Assembly (NCBI GenBank): GCA_030841085.1
Contig: JAVEDP010000038.1
Location: 1-64,000, forward strand
Direction: 5' to 3'
Origin: Pyrinomonadaceae bacterium
GTDB taxonomy: Bacteria > Acidobacteriota > Blastocatellia > Pyrinomonadales > Pyrinomonadaceae
DNA: 64,000 bases
Under the pieces are notes generated by a model. The model was not told where the DNA came from. It did no database searches and saw only the letters and a list, made by a program, of their open reading frames with translations. This document shows, one piece after another, positions 44,307-54,077 of this stretch (its first letter is position 1; the number at the start of each line of letters is the position of its first letter). A program made the translations under genes and the position numbers.

Positions 44307-45671
44307 TTATTGTTTTGGCCCAACAACCAGGGCCCCTACGAGGTAGGCGATCTCTCCGGAGTTTGATTGCAGTCGCAGGCTGTAGTCACCCGGCGGCGCA
44401 TCCAGCGCGACGGTTACATCAAAACTAATTACTGGTGCAGTACCACCAAATTGATGCGACCTGAGGCTCGCGGGATTCACTGTTAGATAGGGCGAAGTTA
44501 CTAACAGTCCCGTTCCCGGCACCTGGTCCACTGCATCGCCGCTGAGATAAACCGTCAACGTCGCGCCCCGAGACGCAGGTATTGGCACAGTTGATAACTC
44601 GTTATTCAAACCCGCAAAGCGAGGATTTAGAGTTGCAGCTGAGTTTTGCGGCGGCACCAGAACGTAGTTAACCGACGCAGACTTATTTGCGGCAACTCGT
44701 AACCCACCGGCAATTTCAACTGTTCGAAAACTCTGTGTTCCGGAACGACGCTCTTGATCAATACTCAGCGTTTGCTCCGCAGCCGTACTCGAGTCCAGAT
44801 ATTCAGTCATCAGCCGGTAAAGTCCCGGCACAATGCCGGCAATATCAAAAGCGCCGCTGGAATTTGTAACGCCACTGGCCATTACTCGTCCGGACACTGC
44901 GTCTTCAAGCCACACGTGCGCTCGCGCCGCCGGCAGAAGAGTGCCTTGCTGGTTGCTCAGTATGTGGCCAGCAACAGATCCGGTTTCGGAGCGCGAGCCA
45001 TAAATACTTTTCACTGCGGCGATATCGCTTTCGCTGAGCGTGCGCTCACTTACCGCCGGCAAACCAAACATGCCATTCAGTGCCTGGGTCGCGTTCATCG
45101 TCGCGCCAAGTACGCTGGAATGATTGAGCCCGAGCAGATGTCCAATCTCGTGCGTCAGTGTCGACTGAAGATCGTACGTTCCTGGCGTGCCGTCCGTTGA
45201 AAACTCAATTGGCGCCCCGGCAACTGAATACAAGTAAGGATTGATGACGATATCCGCTTCGCTGATTTCTCCCGTGTCGGCGTCATAAAAAACTCGAGTG
45301 CGCGCCGGACTGTTTTCGTTTCCAAAGATTGCAAGATTTTCCGAAGTCGCGGCAATGGTGATCAGATTGATTCCGTCCGGACGATTGGCCGGACTGATCG
45401 ACTGAAGATTTGAAGGCACTTCAATAAAGTTGATGTTAGCGGCAATGGACCACGTTTCCAATGCGCTATGAATCGCCGCGGCTACGTCGCTGCCGGCGGC
45501 GATACTTGCATTTGGCAAAGTAAGCGAAGACGAGACTGCAATCGGCATCGCTTTTTTCGTCCAGCGGACTTGTCGCTTAGCCGACCGCGCTGGTTCAAAA
45601 GAAGCAGGTAGGCCAACGCCGGTGCAGGCCAGCATAGTCAACAGCGCTAATAGAAACTTAAACCGTCGCAT
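44307..45671 (-). CDS. Secreted matrixin-like zinc metalloprotease
   Basis: The 454-residue protein has a signal peptide (FKFLLALLTMLACTGVGLPA). The zinc site is THEIGHLLGLNHSS, with His174, Glu175, His178 and His184 in the HExxHxxGxxH arrangement, and a Met-turn candidate in GATMNATQ. This matches the metzincin/matrixin family. After about residue 215 come Ig-like modules, including a carboxypeptidase-regulatory-like repeat (GSVAGHILSNQQGTLLPAAR). It is likely exported and active outside the cell. Confidence 0.87.
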   Translation of the reverse strand: MRRFKFLLALLTMLACTGVGLPASFEPARSAKRQVRWTKKAMPIAVSSSLTLPNASIAAGSDVAAAIHSALETWSIAANINFIEVPSNLQSISPANRPDGINLITIAATSENLAIFGNENSPARTRVFYDADTGEISEADIVINPYLYSVAGAPIEFSTDGTPGTYDLQSTLTHEIGHLLGLNHSSVLGATMNATQALNGMFGLPAVSERTLSESDIAAVKSIYGSRSETGSVAGHILSNQQGTLLPAARAHVWLEDAVSGRVMASGVTNSSGAFDIAGIVPGLYRLMTEYLDSSTAAEQTLSIDQERRSGTQSFRTVEIAGGLRVAANKSASVNYVLVPPQNSAATLNPRFAGLNNELSTVPIPASRGATLTVYLSGDAVDQVPGTGLLVTSPYLTVNPASLRSHQFGGTAPVISFDVTVALDAPPGDYSLRLQSNSGEIAYLVGALVVGPKQ

Positions 45672-45798
45672 GCTTGAAAAGTCGATGGGCTCTAAAGACG
45701 TTGTGGTTCGATTGACGGCGTGCGGGGAAACACGCTACCGGGCGATAGTACACTTTCCGTAGTCCTGGGAGCTACAAAAACGCGCGATCGAAGACAAC

Positions 45799-45831
45799 AA
45801 AAAAGCCCGCACGGTTCGCACGCGGGCTTTT
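45799..45831 (-). terminator. Rho-independent terminator
   Basis: AAAAGCCCGC, loop of about 11 bases, GCGGGCTTTT. It is symmetric, with an A-run on one side and a T-run on the other, so it can act in both directions. It ends the minus-strand secreted-protein gene whose stop is at 45856. Confidence 0.85.
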
Positions 45832-45855
45832 AGAACTTACCAAAACACTACGTCT

Positions 45856-48372
45856 CTAGTTTATTTTGATTCTAGGCGCGGTGGCCGCTGCCCGGCTCTG
45901 GAACGGCCCGCCCGTCTTGGTGACAGTCACAATCACCGGCACATCGCCCGCCCCAGCCAGCGAGGCTGGTAACGCAACGGTAATCAAGTCCTCGCCAAAG
46001 AACTTAGTATTATTAATGACGTTGGTCGGCGTGATTACCGTCGTACCAATCGTCACTGTTACTTCACTCGGCAACTCGCCTCGCATTCCGGTCGCATGAA
46101 TCTCGAGTAACGTTGGCACCTGCGCGCCGGTAGAGTCTGCCGTAGTTACGTTGAACGGCTCCATAATGCAACCCGCCACAACAGTGGTGACGTTGCAGAC
46201 GACTGCGCGTCCGCCTGGGCCTCTGGGAACTGTGTAGATATCAGGTTGGGAAATGACAATGGGCACAAAGCCGCGGAAAACTTTTCCATTGTTGTTGACG
46301 ACGATCGTGGCTATTCCCAACTGAATGCCAATGGGAACCACAAATTGGATCTCGGTCGCGCTAACGAAATATAGCGGGGCGGCCGCGCCATTAATCGAAA
46401 CCGAAACGCCGTTCAGTTCAACTGGATAAATCGGGTTGCGATCGATCTCGGAACCGCCGACGGCCTGCTTCGTTCCTGGAGCTAAGGTTCCCGCCGATCG
46501 AATAAGGCTGAACTCGCCGGTCGCCAGACCCGCTCCTGCGGTGCCCGGTGCCGGCGTAGGCGTCGCAGTCGGTGATGGCGAGGGAGCAGGACTTGCGGGC
46601 ACTTCGAAAGCGCTGCCAGCAGTAAAGTACGTAAGCGCATCAGGTGCTTCTGACGTCACGGTCGGACTGAGCAAGTAATAAACTTCCGTCGATAAATCAG
46701 CATTGCCGCCGCCGAGTTCGGCGCTGGTCAAACTGAAAGTCATTCGGTTTCGCCTGGCACTGGGGATCGGCCGAATAGGTGTATCGCTGGTCAACGAACC
46801 AACTGGATTATTCGTCAGTCGCTTAAAAGTGCTGGTGGACGAAACCGGAAGGTCAGTAATAAAAATTTGCGGTTGACGGGTAGGGTTCAAGCCAGTGGCG
46901 TCGTCGGCCGCCGCCGGAAAACTTCCATCGGTTTTAAAATTGAGACCGGAAGCAAACACCAATGCGCCGGGAACGTTCCCGGTGTAATCAGTAAATGTTG
47001 GGAAGTGCCTGATGTCTGTGCACCCCACATCAGGTTGACCAAGGCAAGGACGCAGACCGACTTGAGTAAAAGTATCACCCGCAACGTTGTAAACGAAGGT
47101 AGCCAGGGACGCCAAATTCGTCGCGCTGCTGTCGCCTTTGGGATCCGCCGCTCTTGACTCGAAAGCAAGCAAAGCTCCGTCACGGCTCAGTCGGCGCCCG
47201 GGACTGAAAAGGTTGACACTCGATCCGGTAAAAGGTCCGCTTGTCTCAGACTGTGTGCGGGTAACCTGCGTCACATGATCCAAACCGGAGGCGGTAACGT
47301 CTGCAATGTAAATTTCGGTGTTGCCATCACCGTTAATTTTTGGCGAGGCCAGGTCGGCGGTGGAAATGAAAGCTACCTTATTGCCGCTGGCCGACAACGA
47401 CGGGTTTTGTTGGAACCGCGAAATTATTTTCACACCGTTGACAGCGTCAGCTGTATTCGTTCCCTGTATGAATGCGCCGGAGGGCGCGGCTGTGTTGCGA
47501 AAGAAAAGTTCCGGGTTGCTATCCGTATTGCCGGTACCAACTAAATTGCGCGTCGAGATGAAAGCGATAATGGCTCCGTCGTCGCTAATTGTTGCTTCAC
47601 GATTATCGTCAATCACGTCTGCCGGAGTAATCGCCGGCCGTAATCCCGTTGGACGGCTGCACACGGTATCTGTCACGCGTGTAAAGGTGCCGATGCTGCT
47701 GAGATCTAAAGACGGTACTTCATCGCCGCTCGACAAATTGCTAACCTCGGGGACAGTAAACCGATAAATCCAAAGTTCCTGGTTTCCCTCAGTAGCCGGA
47801 GCGCTGGTGGTGCCGACAAATCCTGCCAGGTCGGCGCCGGCAAAGCTGGGAAGAGTGGGCGCGTTTGAACTAAAGACAATAGTGTAACTCCGCGATCCCG
47901 GCGGGCCACCGACTAGTGCTGGTTCAAAACTGAGCACGGGACGATTGCTGCTTATCTCATATTTAATTAGAGCTGGATCTGCCGGAGTCGGCGCGGGTGT
48001 TGCCGTTGGACTAGCGCTCGGACTTGGACTTGGCGAAGCTGACGCAATGGGAACGTTCGTAGTATTCGTGATCTGAAAGATGCGCCGCTGCGCATAATCA
48101 ACCAGAAAAATTTCCCGATTGCCATCTGCATTATTCCGATTTTGTGTAGCGACGTCGCCATTCGACTCAAACACTACAAACCGGCCGTTGGCGGAAATAT
48201 CGCCCGCGAAAGATCCGAATGGATTGAAGACATTACCAGCTGGTGACGAAGTTAACTGCGTAACAAACGGATCCGGTGTGGGGCTGCCGGATTGCGCAGA
48301 TGCGGGTGAAAGCGCGCCGCAGACCAGCAAAAGCAGGGCCAGGGCACAGCATGAACCAAAAACTTGCTTCAC
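45856..48372 (-). CDS. Secreted WD40/PD40-like protein with acidobacterial TIGR03437-type C-terminus
   Basis: From GTG 48372 (GGAGG seven bases upstream) the protein has 838 residues; an upstream frame to 48465 is not favoured. A signal peptide (GSCCALALLLLVCGALSPAS) is followed by TolB/PD40-like repeats with ISANGRFVVFESNG, ISDDGAIIAFISTRN and LSASGNKVAFISTAD, plus Pro/Ser/Thr linkers. The last 200 residues match the TIGR03437 pattern (GVSVSINGAAAPLYFVSATE, IQFVVPIG, ATGMRG), found mainly in Acidobacteriota. The function is unknown; surface location is likely. Confidence 0.83.
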   Translation of the reverse strand: MKQVFGSCCALALLLLVCGALSPASAQSGSPTPDPFVTQLTSSPAGNVFNPFGSFAGDISANGRFVVFESNGDVATQNRNNADGNREIFLVDYAQRRIFQITNTTNVPIASASPSPSPSASPTATPAPTPADPALIKYEISSNRPVLSFEPALVGGPPGSRSYTIVFSSNAPTLPSFAGADLAGFVGTTSAPATEGNQELWIYRFTVPEVSNLSSGDEVPSLDLSSIGTFTRVTDTVCSRPTGLRPAITPADVIDDNREATISDDGAIIAFISTRNLVGTGNTDSNPELFFRNTAAPSGAFIQGTNTADAVNGVKIISRFQQNPSLSASGNKVAFISTADLASPKINGDGNTEIYIADVTASGLDHVTQVTRTQSETSGPFTGSSVNLFSPGRRLSRDGALLAFESRAADPKGDSSATNLASLATFVYNVAGDTFTQVGLRPCLGQPDVGCTDIRHFPTFTDYTGNVPGALVFASGLNFKTDGSFPAAADDATGLNPTRQPQIFITDLPVSSTSTFKRLTNNPVGSLTSDTPIRPIPSARRNRMTFSLTSAELGGGNADLSTEVYYLLSPTVTSEAPDALTYFTAGSAFEVPASPAPSPSPTATPTPAPGTAGAGLATGEFSLIRSAGTLAPGTKQAVGGSEIDRNPIYPVELNGVSVSINGAAAPLYFVSATEIQFVVPIGIQLGIATIVVNNNGKVFRGFVPIVISQPDIYTVPRGPGGRAVVCNVTTVVAGCIMEPFNVTTADSTGAQVPTLLEIHATGMRGELPSEVTVTIGTTVITPTNVINNTKFFGEDLITVALPASLAGAGDVPVIVTVTKTGGPFQSRAAATAPRIKIN

Positions 48373-48595
48373 AAAAATCCTCCGGAATAAAGACGCAGAT
48401 ACGAGCAGATTAGATGCCCTCGGGGAGCGAGCAGCAGCACGCGCTGGCTGAAAAGAACTGAACACCCAGCAGCAAAAGAGTCGCCATTTTACGCAGAGAC
48501 TCCGCTAATCGCAAGCTGGGCGTAAGCCGAACCAAATAAGGCTTTAGAGCGAATATGTACGTGCCAAGGCGTAATTTAAAATCAAACAAAATTTC

Positions 48596-48624
48596 TTGAC
48601 AGCAATAGTTCGTAAGTTTAGAGT
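48596..48624 (+). promoter_or_regulatory. Probable sigma-70 promoter of the TIGR03118 gene
   Basis: TTGACA (48596-48601), 17-base spacer, TAGAGT (48619-48624). The -35 is perfect and the -10 has four of six consensus bases. It would leave a leader of about 240 bases before ATG 48867. The rest of the 48373-48866 gap holds no gene. Confidence 0.5.
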
Positions 48625-48866
48625 CTCGACGTTCCCTAGAAACGGCTGTCATTACCAACGAGGACTTTTCCTCGCCCGGTATTACTTCAAAGTCCGAGTA
48701 CCCAGACTCGGATACGTCCTGAATTTCAAATTCGCAAATCCCCCATCAGAACCATTAGTCAAACTATGTCTCCCGACATACGAGCTTCGATCCGCGAGAC
48801 GGCCCGAAGACCAATCGACTTCGTAAACGCAGAGAACCAATCGTTCAGTAAAACAGGAGAACAAAG

Positions 48867-50255
48867 ATGCGTCAGTACTCAACCAGAGGCTTGAGCGCAA
48901 GGCTCGCCAGTGTCGCCATCAGTTTCTTTCTTTTTGTATGTATGCTGCCGGTAATTCCAGCAACGCCTGCGGGTGCAAAATCGATCAACCCGAAATCAGA
49001 AATGGACGATCAGGATCTGAGGCCGAATATTCCTATTATCGCGCCGGGCTCGGCCTATCGGCAGACCAACTTTGTCTCGGACATTCCCGGCTTGGCGCCA
49101 GTGCTTGATCCCCTGCTGGTAAACCCATGGGGAATTTCGATGACTTCGTCCAGTCCTTTCTGGGTCGCGAATAATAAAACCGGCAGCAGCCAGCTTTTGA
49201 GAGGCGACGTATCGGGTAGTCCTGTCGTACTCAATCCCAGTCCGCAAACCGTGACCATTCCCGGTAACTTGCCAACTGGAACAGTCGCCAGCAACGTATC
49301 GACGGAGTTCGTGCTTCCGGGAGCCTGTGCCAGCGCCCCATGCGGCGCGAATTTTCTGTTTGCGTCGATTACAGGCAATATCACCGGGTGGGATCCCAAT
49401 GCTCCAACTGCCGGTTCAACCACCGCCGTCACAGCTGTATCGCAGCCGGGGCATGTCTACACGGGTCTGGCGCTCGCCAACAATGGTTCTGGCAACTTCC
49501 TTTACGCAGCCGACTTCGCCAACGGCAAGATTGACGTCTTCAACACCTCGTTCGCCTTGCAACCGACGGCCAGCTTCCCGTTTGCCGACGCGACAATTCC
49601 CACGACATTGGGGAACACGTATCACCCTTTCAACATCCAGAACATCGGCGGCTCGCTGTATGTGATGTATGCGAAGGTGGGCACGGACGGAAAGGACGAA
49701 GAAGGTGTTGGTAACGGCTTTGTCCGCAGGTTTACTGCCAGCGGCGTTCGCGACCCGACCTTCGGCATCAACAATGGACCGCTGAATTCGCCTTGGGGTA
49801 TCACACTCGCCCCGGCGAGCTTTGGTATCTTCGGCGGCGCGTTGCTGGTCGGCAATTTCGGCGAAGGGAACCCCAGCATTCACGCGTTCAACCCGACAAC
49901 GGGTGCGTTTCTCGGCACGTTGCAGAACGAAGCAGGCGACGGGATCGAGATCGATGAGTTATGGGCACTCACTTTCGGAAACGGCGGTGCCGGCGGCGAT
50001 GTCAATACGCTTTACTTCAGCGCCGGCACTGCTGAGGAAGAGCACGGCCTGTTCGGTTCTTTGAAACCGACGACAGCTTCCGCCACTTCTTTAATTCAAT
50101 TCTCGACGGACGAGTACGCTATCAGCGAAGGCGTGGCCACATTGACATTACCGTCACGCGCAACGGCGATGCTTCGGGTACCGCAAGCGTCAACTACAAC
50201 ACCTTTGATGAGTCACTGCCCGGTCATGCTTCGCAAAAGTCAGATTACGAAATAG
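48867..50255 (+). CDS. TIGR03118 family secreted protein, 5' part of a frameshifted gene
   Basis: Signal peptide (SVAISFFLFVCMLPVIPATP) then a TIGR03118-type beta-propeller-like domain: PLLVNPWGISMTSSSPFWVA, GVYTGLALANNG-like repeats, GKIDVFNTSF, and NSPWGITLAPASFGIFGGAL. After EYAISEGVA the frame turns into nonsense (TLTLPSRATAMLRV). One missing C at 50137-50138 would restore a Calx-beta domain read at 50139 onward. So the true product probably runs to 51706, about 946 residues. AACAGGAGA precedes the ATG. Deletion may be real or a sequencing error. Confidence 0.8.
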   Translation: MRQYSTRGLSARLASVAISFFLFVCMLPVIPATPAGAKSINPKSEMDDQDLRPNIPIIAPGSAYRQTNFVSDIPGLAPVLDPLLVNPWGISMTSSSPFWVANNKTGSSQLLRGDVSGSPVVLNPSPQTVTIPGNLPTGTVASNVSTEFVLPGACASAPCGANFLFASITGNITGWDPNAPTAGSTTAVTAVSQPGHVYTGLALANNGSGNFLYAADFANGKIDVFNTSFALQPTASFPFADATIPTTLGNTYHPFNIQNIGGSLYVMYAKVGTDGKDEEGVGNGFVRRFTASGVRDPTFGINNGPLNSPWGITLAPASFGIFGGALLVGNFGEGNPSIHAFNPTTGAFLGTLQNEAGDGIEIDELWALTFGNGGAGGDVNTLYFSAGTAEEEHGLFGSLKPTTASATSLIQFSTDEYAISEGVATLTLPSRATAMLRVPQASTTTPLMSHCPVMLRKSQITK

Positions 50256-51706
50256 CGTTGGGCAGCGTGACCTTTGCGCCCGGCGAAACTTCAAAGACTT
50301 TTCGCATCTTGATCGTCAACGACAATTTTGTCGAAGGCGATGAGACCGTGTCGCTCGCACTCTCGAACCCAACTGGCGCGGGCGTAGGCCTTGGCAGTCC
50401 GAACATCGCCGAGCTGACGGTTTTGGACAACGACGTGGTGCCACCGTCAGCCAATCCGATTGACACCGCAAGTTTCTTTGTCCGGCAACACTATCTTGAT
50501 TTCCTCAATCGCGAGCCCGACGCGCCGGGATTAGCTTTCTGGACCAATGAAATTACTTCGTGCGGCGCTGATGCGTCTTGTATCGAGCGCAAGAGAATCA
50601 ATGTCAGCGCGGCCTTCTTTCTTTCAATTGAGTTTCAAAAAACGGGCTACCTGGCATACCTGACGCACCGCGTTGCTTTCGGGCCGAATGCCACGGGTGG
50701 CTCTCCAGTTCCAATCCTGTACGGGAACTTCGAGCGCGATACGCAGACGCTGCAAAGGGGCTACGTGTTCGGTGCGGCGGGAGCTGAGGCCCAGCTTGAG
50801 GCAAACAAGGTCGCGTACTACAACGATTTTGTGGCGCGTCCCGAGTTCGTCTCCAAATATCCGAGCACGCTGACCAACGAGCAATACGTGGATGCATTGC
50901 TCGCGAGTGCTAACCTGACGCCGTCCGAAGTAAGAGTCTTCACAGTCAACCTAACAAACTCGCAGGAGGTGCCGCCGACAGTGCCGACGACAACCACCGG
51001 AGCTGCCAGGCCAGCTTCGTCAGGCACCGCCCGGTTCCAATTTAACGCGGCCCAAACAGCGATGACGTTTACTGCGACGGTAAACAATATCGACTTCACG
51101 GGATCGCAAACGGCCGATACTAACGACAACCTGGGCAACGCCCACATTCATGCGGGACCGTCGGTTGCGCCGGGCGTTAATGGTCCGGTGGTGTGGGGCT
51201 TCTTCGGAAGTCCATTCAACGACAACAATCCTAACGATCAGGTCGTTACTCCGCTTAGCGGCGGCGTCGGCGGCACGGTCAGCGGCAAATGGGACGCGCC
51301 CGAAGGGAACGGCACAACCCTGGCGGCTCAGTTAACTAACTTGCGCGAGGGCAGGGCCTACATTAATTTCCACACCGTTCAATTTACTGGTGGTGAAATT
51401 CGTGGCAACTTCCCCGCGGCTGATGCTTTCCGCAACGCACTGGTTGCGGGATTGAATGGCTCGACCGAAACACGAGCGACCGTGCTTCGCAAAATTGCCG
51501 AGGCGGACGAACTGCAAACACGCGAGTTCAACGCCGCATTCGTAGCGATGGAGTACTTCGGCTACCTGCGTCGCGACCCGGACACTGCCGGATATAATTT
51601 CTGGCTTAACAAACTGAACGCATTCAATGGCAACTTTATCAACGCCGAGATGGTCAAGGCGTTCATTTTGTCGTCCGAGTATCGGCAACGCTTCGGACCA
51701 AGCTAA
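50139..51706 (+). CDS. Calx-beta, split DUF4214 and CHRD domains, 3' part of the frameshifted gene
   Basis: Reading from 50139: HIDITVTRNGDASGTASVNY and SVTFAPGETSKTFRILIVND form a Calx-beta domain. The first DUF4214 half follows (FFVRQHYLDFLNREPDAPGL). Then comes a CHRD domain at about 50936-51410 (NLTNSQEVPP, AHIHAGPSVAPGVNGPVVWG, GGEIRGNFP), and a second DUF4214 half with AMEYFGYLRRDPDTAGYNFW. A start at 50258 is open but lies inside the Calx-beta domain, so this is not an independent gene. It is likely a cell-surface module chain. Confidence 0.8.
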
Positions 51707-51707
51707 C

Positions 51708-51898
51708 GGCTGCAGCAGCAGACGGCAGGAGGCGGAAGGCAGTAGGCAGACGGCAGGAGCAGTCGGCAGCAAATAGAGCTGCGGTGCTCCGGCCTTCTGC
51801 CTAGTCCCTTCTGCCGTCTCCCTCCTGCCTCCTGCTCCTGCCTCCTGCTCCTGCCTCCTGCTCCTGCCGTCTGCTTCTAGCTTCCGTTTCCTGACTTC
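51708..51898. repeat. 'GCAGGAG/CTCCTGC' word palindrome
   Basis: Left arm from 51708: CAGACGGCAGGAGGCGGAAG and similar. Right arm 51795-51890: CTCCTGCCTCCTGCTCCTGC in many copies. Together they can fold into a long hairpin. It fills the gap between the TIGR03118 gene stop and the Wzt-like ATPase start. Confidence 0.85.
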
Positions 51899-51913
51899 TG
51901 CTACATTCAGCGC

Positions 51914-53245
51914 ATGACCGCTGCCCTGCGCGTTGAAAAAGTCTCCAAGCAATATCGCATCTACACGCGACCCGGCGATCGCCTGAAGGAATCGCTTACG
52001 CGCGGTCGACTGCGCCGGCATAAAGAATTCTGGGCCCTGCGCGACGTGGACTTCGAAATCGAGGCCGGCACCACCGTGGGCATTGTCGGACCAAACGGTT
52101 GCGGCAAGTCGACCTTGTTGCAGATCATTTCGGGCACGTTGGCGCCGACGCACGGCGACGTTTGGCACGACGGGCGAATCGCAGCACTGCTCGAACTTGG
52201 CGCCGGCTTCGATCCGGAATTTACCGGCGTGGAAAACGTTTATATGAACGCCAGTCTGCTGGGATTGACCAGGCGCGAAACCGATGCGCTTTTTCCGGCC
52301 ATCGAGCGCTTCGCCGAAATCGGTCCGTTTCTTTATCAGCCGGTGAAAACTTATTCGAGCGGAATGTACGTGCGCCTGGCCTTTGCGATCGCGGCAAGCG
52401 TCGAACCCGACATCCTGATCATCGACGAGGCGCTCGCGGTCGGCGACGCAGTTTTTCAACATCGTTGCCTTCGTCGCATAAATGAATTGCACGAGCGCGG
52501 CGCCACGGTGCTGTTCGTTTCGCACGACGCCGCGGCTGTGCGCGCGCTGTGCTCGCGCGCGATCATGCTTCGGGCCGGCAGCATCATCGCCGACGGCAAG
52601 CCCGCCGACGTGCTCAACCTCTATCAGAAAATTATTATGGAGCGCGAACAGGCCTACGAAGCGGCGGCCGGCGCCCCGCGCGACGAACGATCTGAAGCCG
52701 ACGAAACTCTGGCGCCCGTAAGCTGTGCCTACCGCCACGGCGATGGCAGCGCCGAGATCGTCGGCGCGGAACTTTCTGACGTTACGAAAGCGCGCGTCGA
52801 CATTGTCGAGAGTGGCGAACCGCTAACCTTGCGCCTGGCTGTTCGTTTTCATCACGACGTTCCCGATCCGGTAATTGGATTTTTGATTCGCAACTCCCAC
52901 GGCATCCACGCCTACGGCACAAACACGAAAGAACAACAACTCGAGTTTGGCACGGTGCGCGGCGGCGAACTGGTCGAGATAAGTTTCGCGTTTCAATGTT
53001 GGCTGGGTGTGGACCAATATACAATTTCACTGGCCGTGCATAGCCGCGAAGGCCTCGCTTACGACTGGCTCGACGCCGCGCTTTTCGTTAGAGTCACGAG
53101 CATGACGCTGACCGAAGGCGTCGCTAATTTGAATGCCGGCGTAACCGTTCACCAGCGCGCCGCACCATCAGACAACTCGCAACCAGAGTCGCAGCGCGAA
53201 GGTGCGACGATCGCCGGCAATCACGAAACTGTGAGTTATGGCTGA
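51914..53245 (+). CDS. Polysaccharide ABC transporter ATP-binding protein (Wzt-like)
   Basis: The 443-residue protein has Walker A VGPNGCGKSTLL at residues 58-69, signature YSSGMYVRLAF, and Walker B PDILIIDEALAVGD, with the switch histidine in LFVSHDAAA. The C-terminal 150 residues form a Wzt_C-like carbohydrate-binding module (PVIGFLIRNSHGIHAYGTNT). It would drive export by the Wzm-like permease at 42129. Its last eight bases overlap the coiled-coil gene, so the two are co-translated. Confidence 0.88.
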   Translation: MTAALRVEKVSKQYRIYTRPGDRLKESLTRGRLRRHKEFWALRDVDFEIEAGTTVGIVGPNGCGKSTLLQIISGTLAPTHGDVWHDGRIAALLELGAGFDPEFTGVENVYMNASLLGLTRRETDALFPAIERFAEIGPFLYQPVKTYSSGMYVRLAFAIAASVEPDILIIDEALAVGDAVFQHRCLRRINELHERGATVLFVSHDAAAVRALCSRAIMLRAGSIIADGKPADVLNLYQKIIMEREQAYEAAAGAPRDERSEADETLAPVSCAYRHGDGSAEIVGAELSDVTKARVDIVESGEPLTLRLAVRFHHDVPDPVIGFLIRNSHGIHAYGTNTKEQQLEFGTVRGGELVEISFAFQCWLGVDQYTISLAVHSREGLAYDWLDAALFVRVTSMTLTEGVANLNAGVTVHQRAAPSDNSQPESQREGATIAGNHETVSYG

Positions 53246-54074
53246 AACAGAAGTAGCAAGCATTCTGCGTGAAATTCGCGAGCGAGTAATTACGCAGCAA
53301 CGGTCGGCCCAGGACGTAACAACCGCCGCTAATATTGCGGCCAACGGAGACAGTCGCGTTGCGGAATCGCCGATCGCCGCATCGGGCAACCGCGAATCAA
53401 CTGCCAAAAATCTGGCATTGATTAACTCCTACCTGACAACAACCGCGCGGGCCTGGGACCGTCTGCCGCCGGTCGTTAGCAATCGCAGCGGTTTCGTCGC
53501 AACACTGGAGCTTTGGTGTAAACGACAAATGAAACGCGCGACGCGCTGGTACGCCTGGGAGCAGGTGAATTTCAATGCCGCGGTCCATCACGCATTGCGC
53601 GACCTGCTGCCCGTGCTGGCGGCTTATGAATACGAGTTGGAAAAACTGCGCGCGGAAACTACTGCGGCGCATGACGCGCAACGGATTGAGTTGGAGCAAA
53701 ACCAAAACGCGCTGGCTGGATTGCGCGCGGAACTCGCTGCGTTGGGCGCGGAACTCGCTGCGTTGAGCGCGGAACTCGCTGCTTTGCGCGCGGAACAGGC
53801 CCACCGGCGCGCAGAAACTGTAGCAACGTTGCAAGCCCAAAGTGATTTAACGAGAGCGCAAAACGCTGGAGTGGAGGCACAACTGCGGGACTTGATTGAT
53901 GAATTACGCGCACGTGATGAAATCCTGCGCGCGGAACAACGCGTCTGCTTCAAGCAACTCTCGCTGCAAACTGGCGAGGCCGCCACGCTCGAGGATCGCG
54001 CCCGGCGCAAGAACGAAACGCTGTTAGGGGAACTTCAGCGCCGCATCGATGAAATTGAGAAGACGGAAAAGTGA
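53238..54074 (+). CDS. Coiled-coil hypothetical protein with tandem heptads
   Basis: Unrecognised 278-residue protein, no signal peptide. A helical N-terminal half (SYLTTTARAWDRLPPVVSNR) leads into a long coiled coil from about residue 130. At residues about 163-187 the 7-residue unit (A/R)AELAAL is repeated three to four times, with a 21-base DNA repeat (GCGCGGAACTCGCTG...). It begins eight bases inside the Wzt gene. Coiled coils next to Wzt can set glycan chain length (as WbdD does); that is a possible, untested role. Confidence 0.7.
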   Translation: MAETEVASILREIRERVITQQRSAQDVTTAANIAANGDSRVAESPIAASGNRESTAKNLALINSYLTTTARAWDRLPPVVSNRSGFVATLELWCKRQMKRATRWYAWEQVNFNAAVHHALRDLLPVLAAYEYELEKLRAETTAAHDAQRIELEQNQNALAGLRAELAALGAELAALSAELAALRAEQAHRRAETVATLQAQSDLTRAQNAGVEAQLRDLIDELRARDEILRAEQRVCFKQLSLQTGEAATLEDRARRKNETLLGELQRRIDEIEKTEK

Positions 54075-54077
54075 AGT

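Noticed and set aside
51332-52738. 468-residue minus-strand frame
   Set aside because: Spans the 3' part of the CHRD gene, a word palindrome and the start of the Wzt gene; it reads as a shadow of both.
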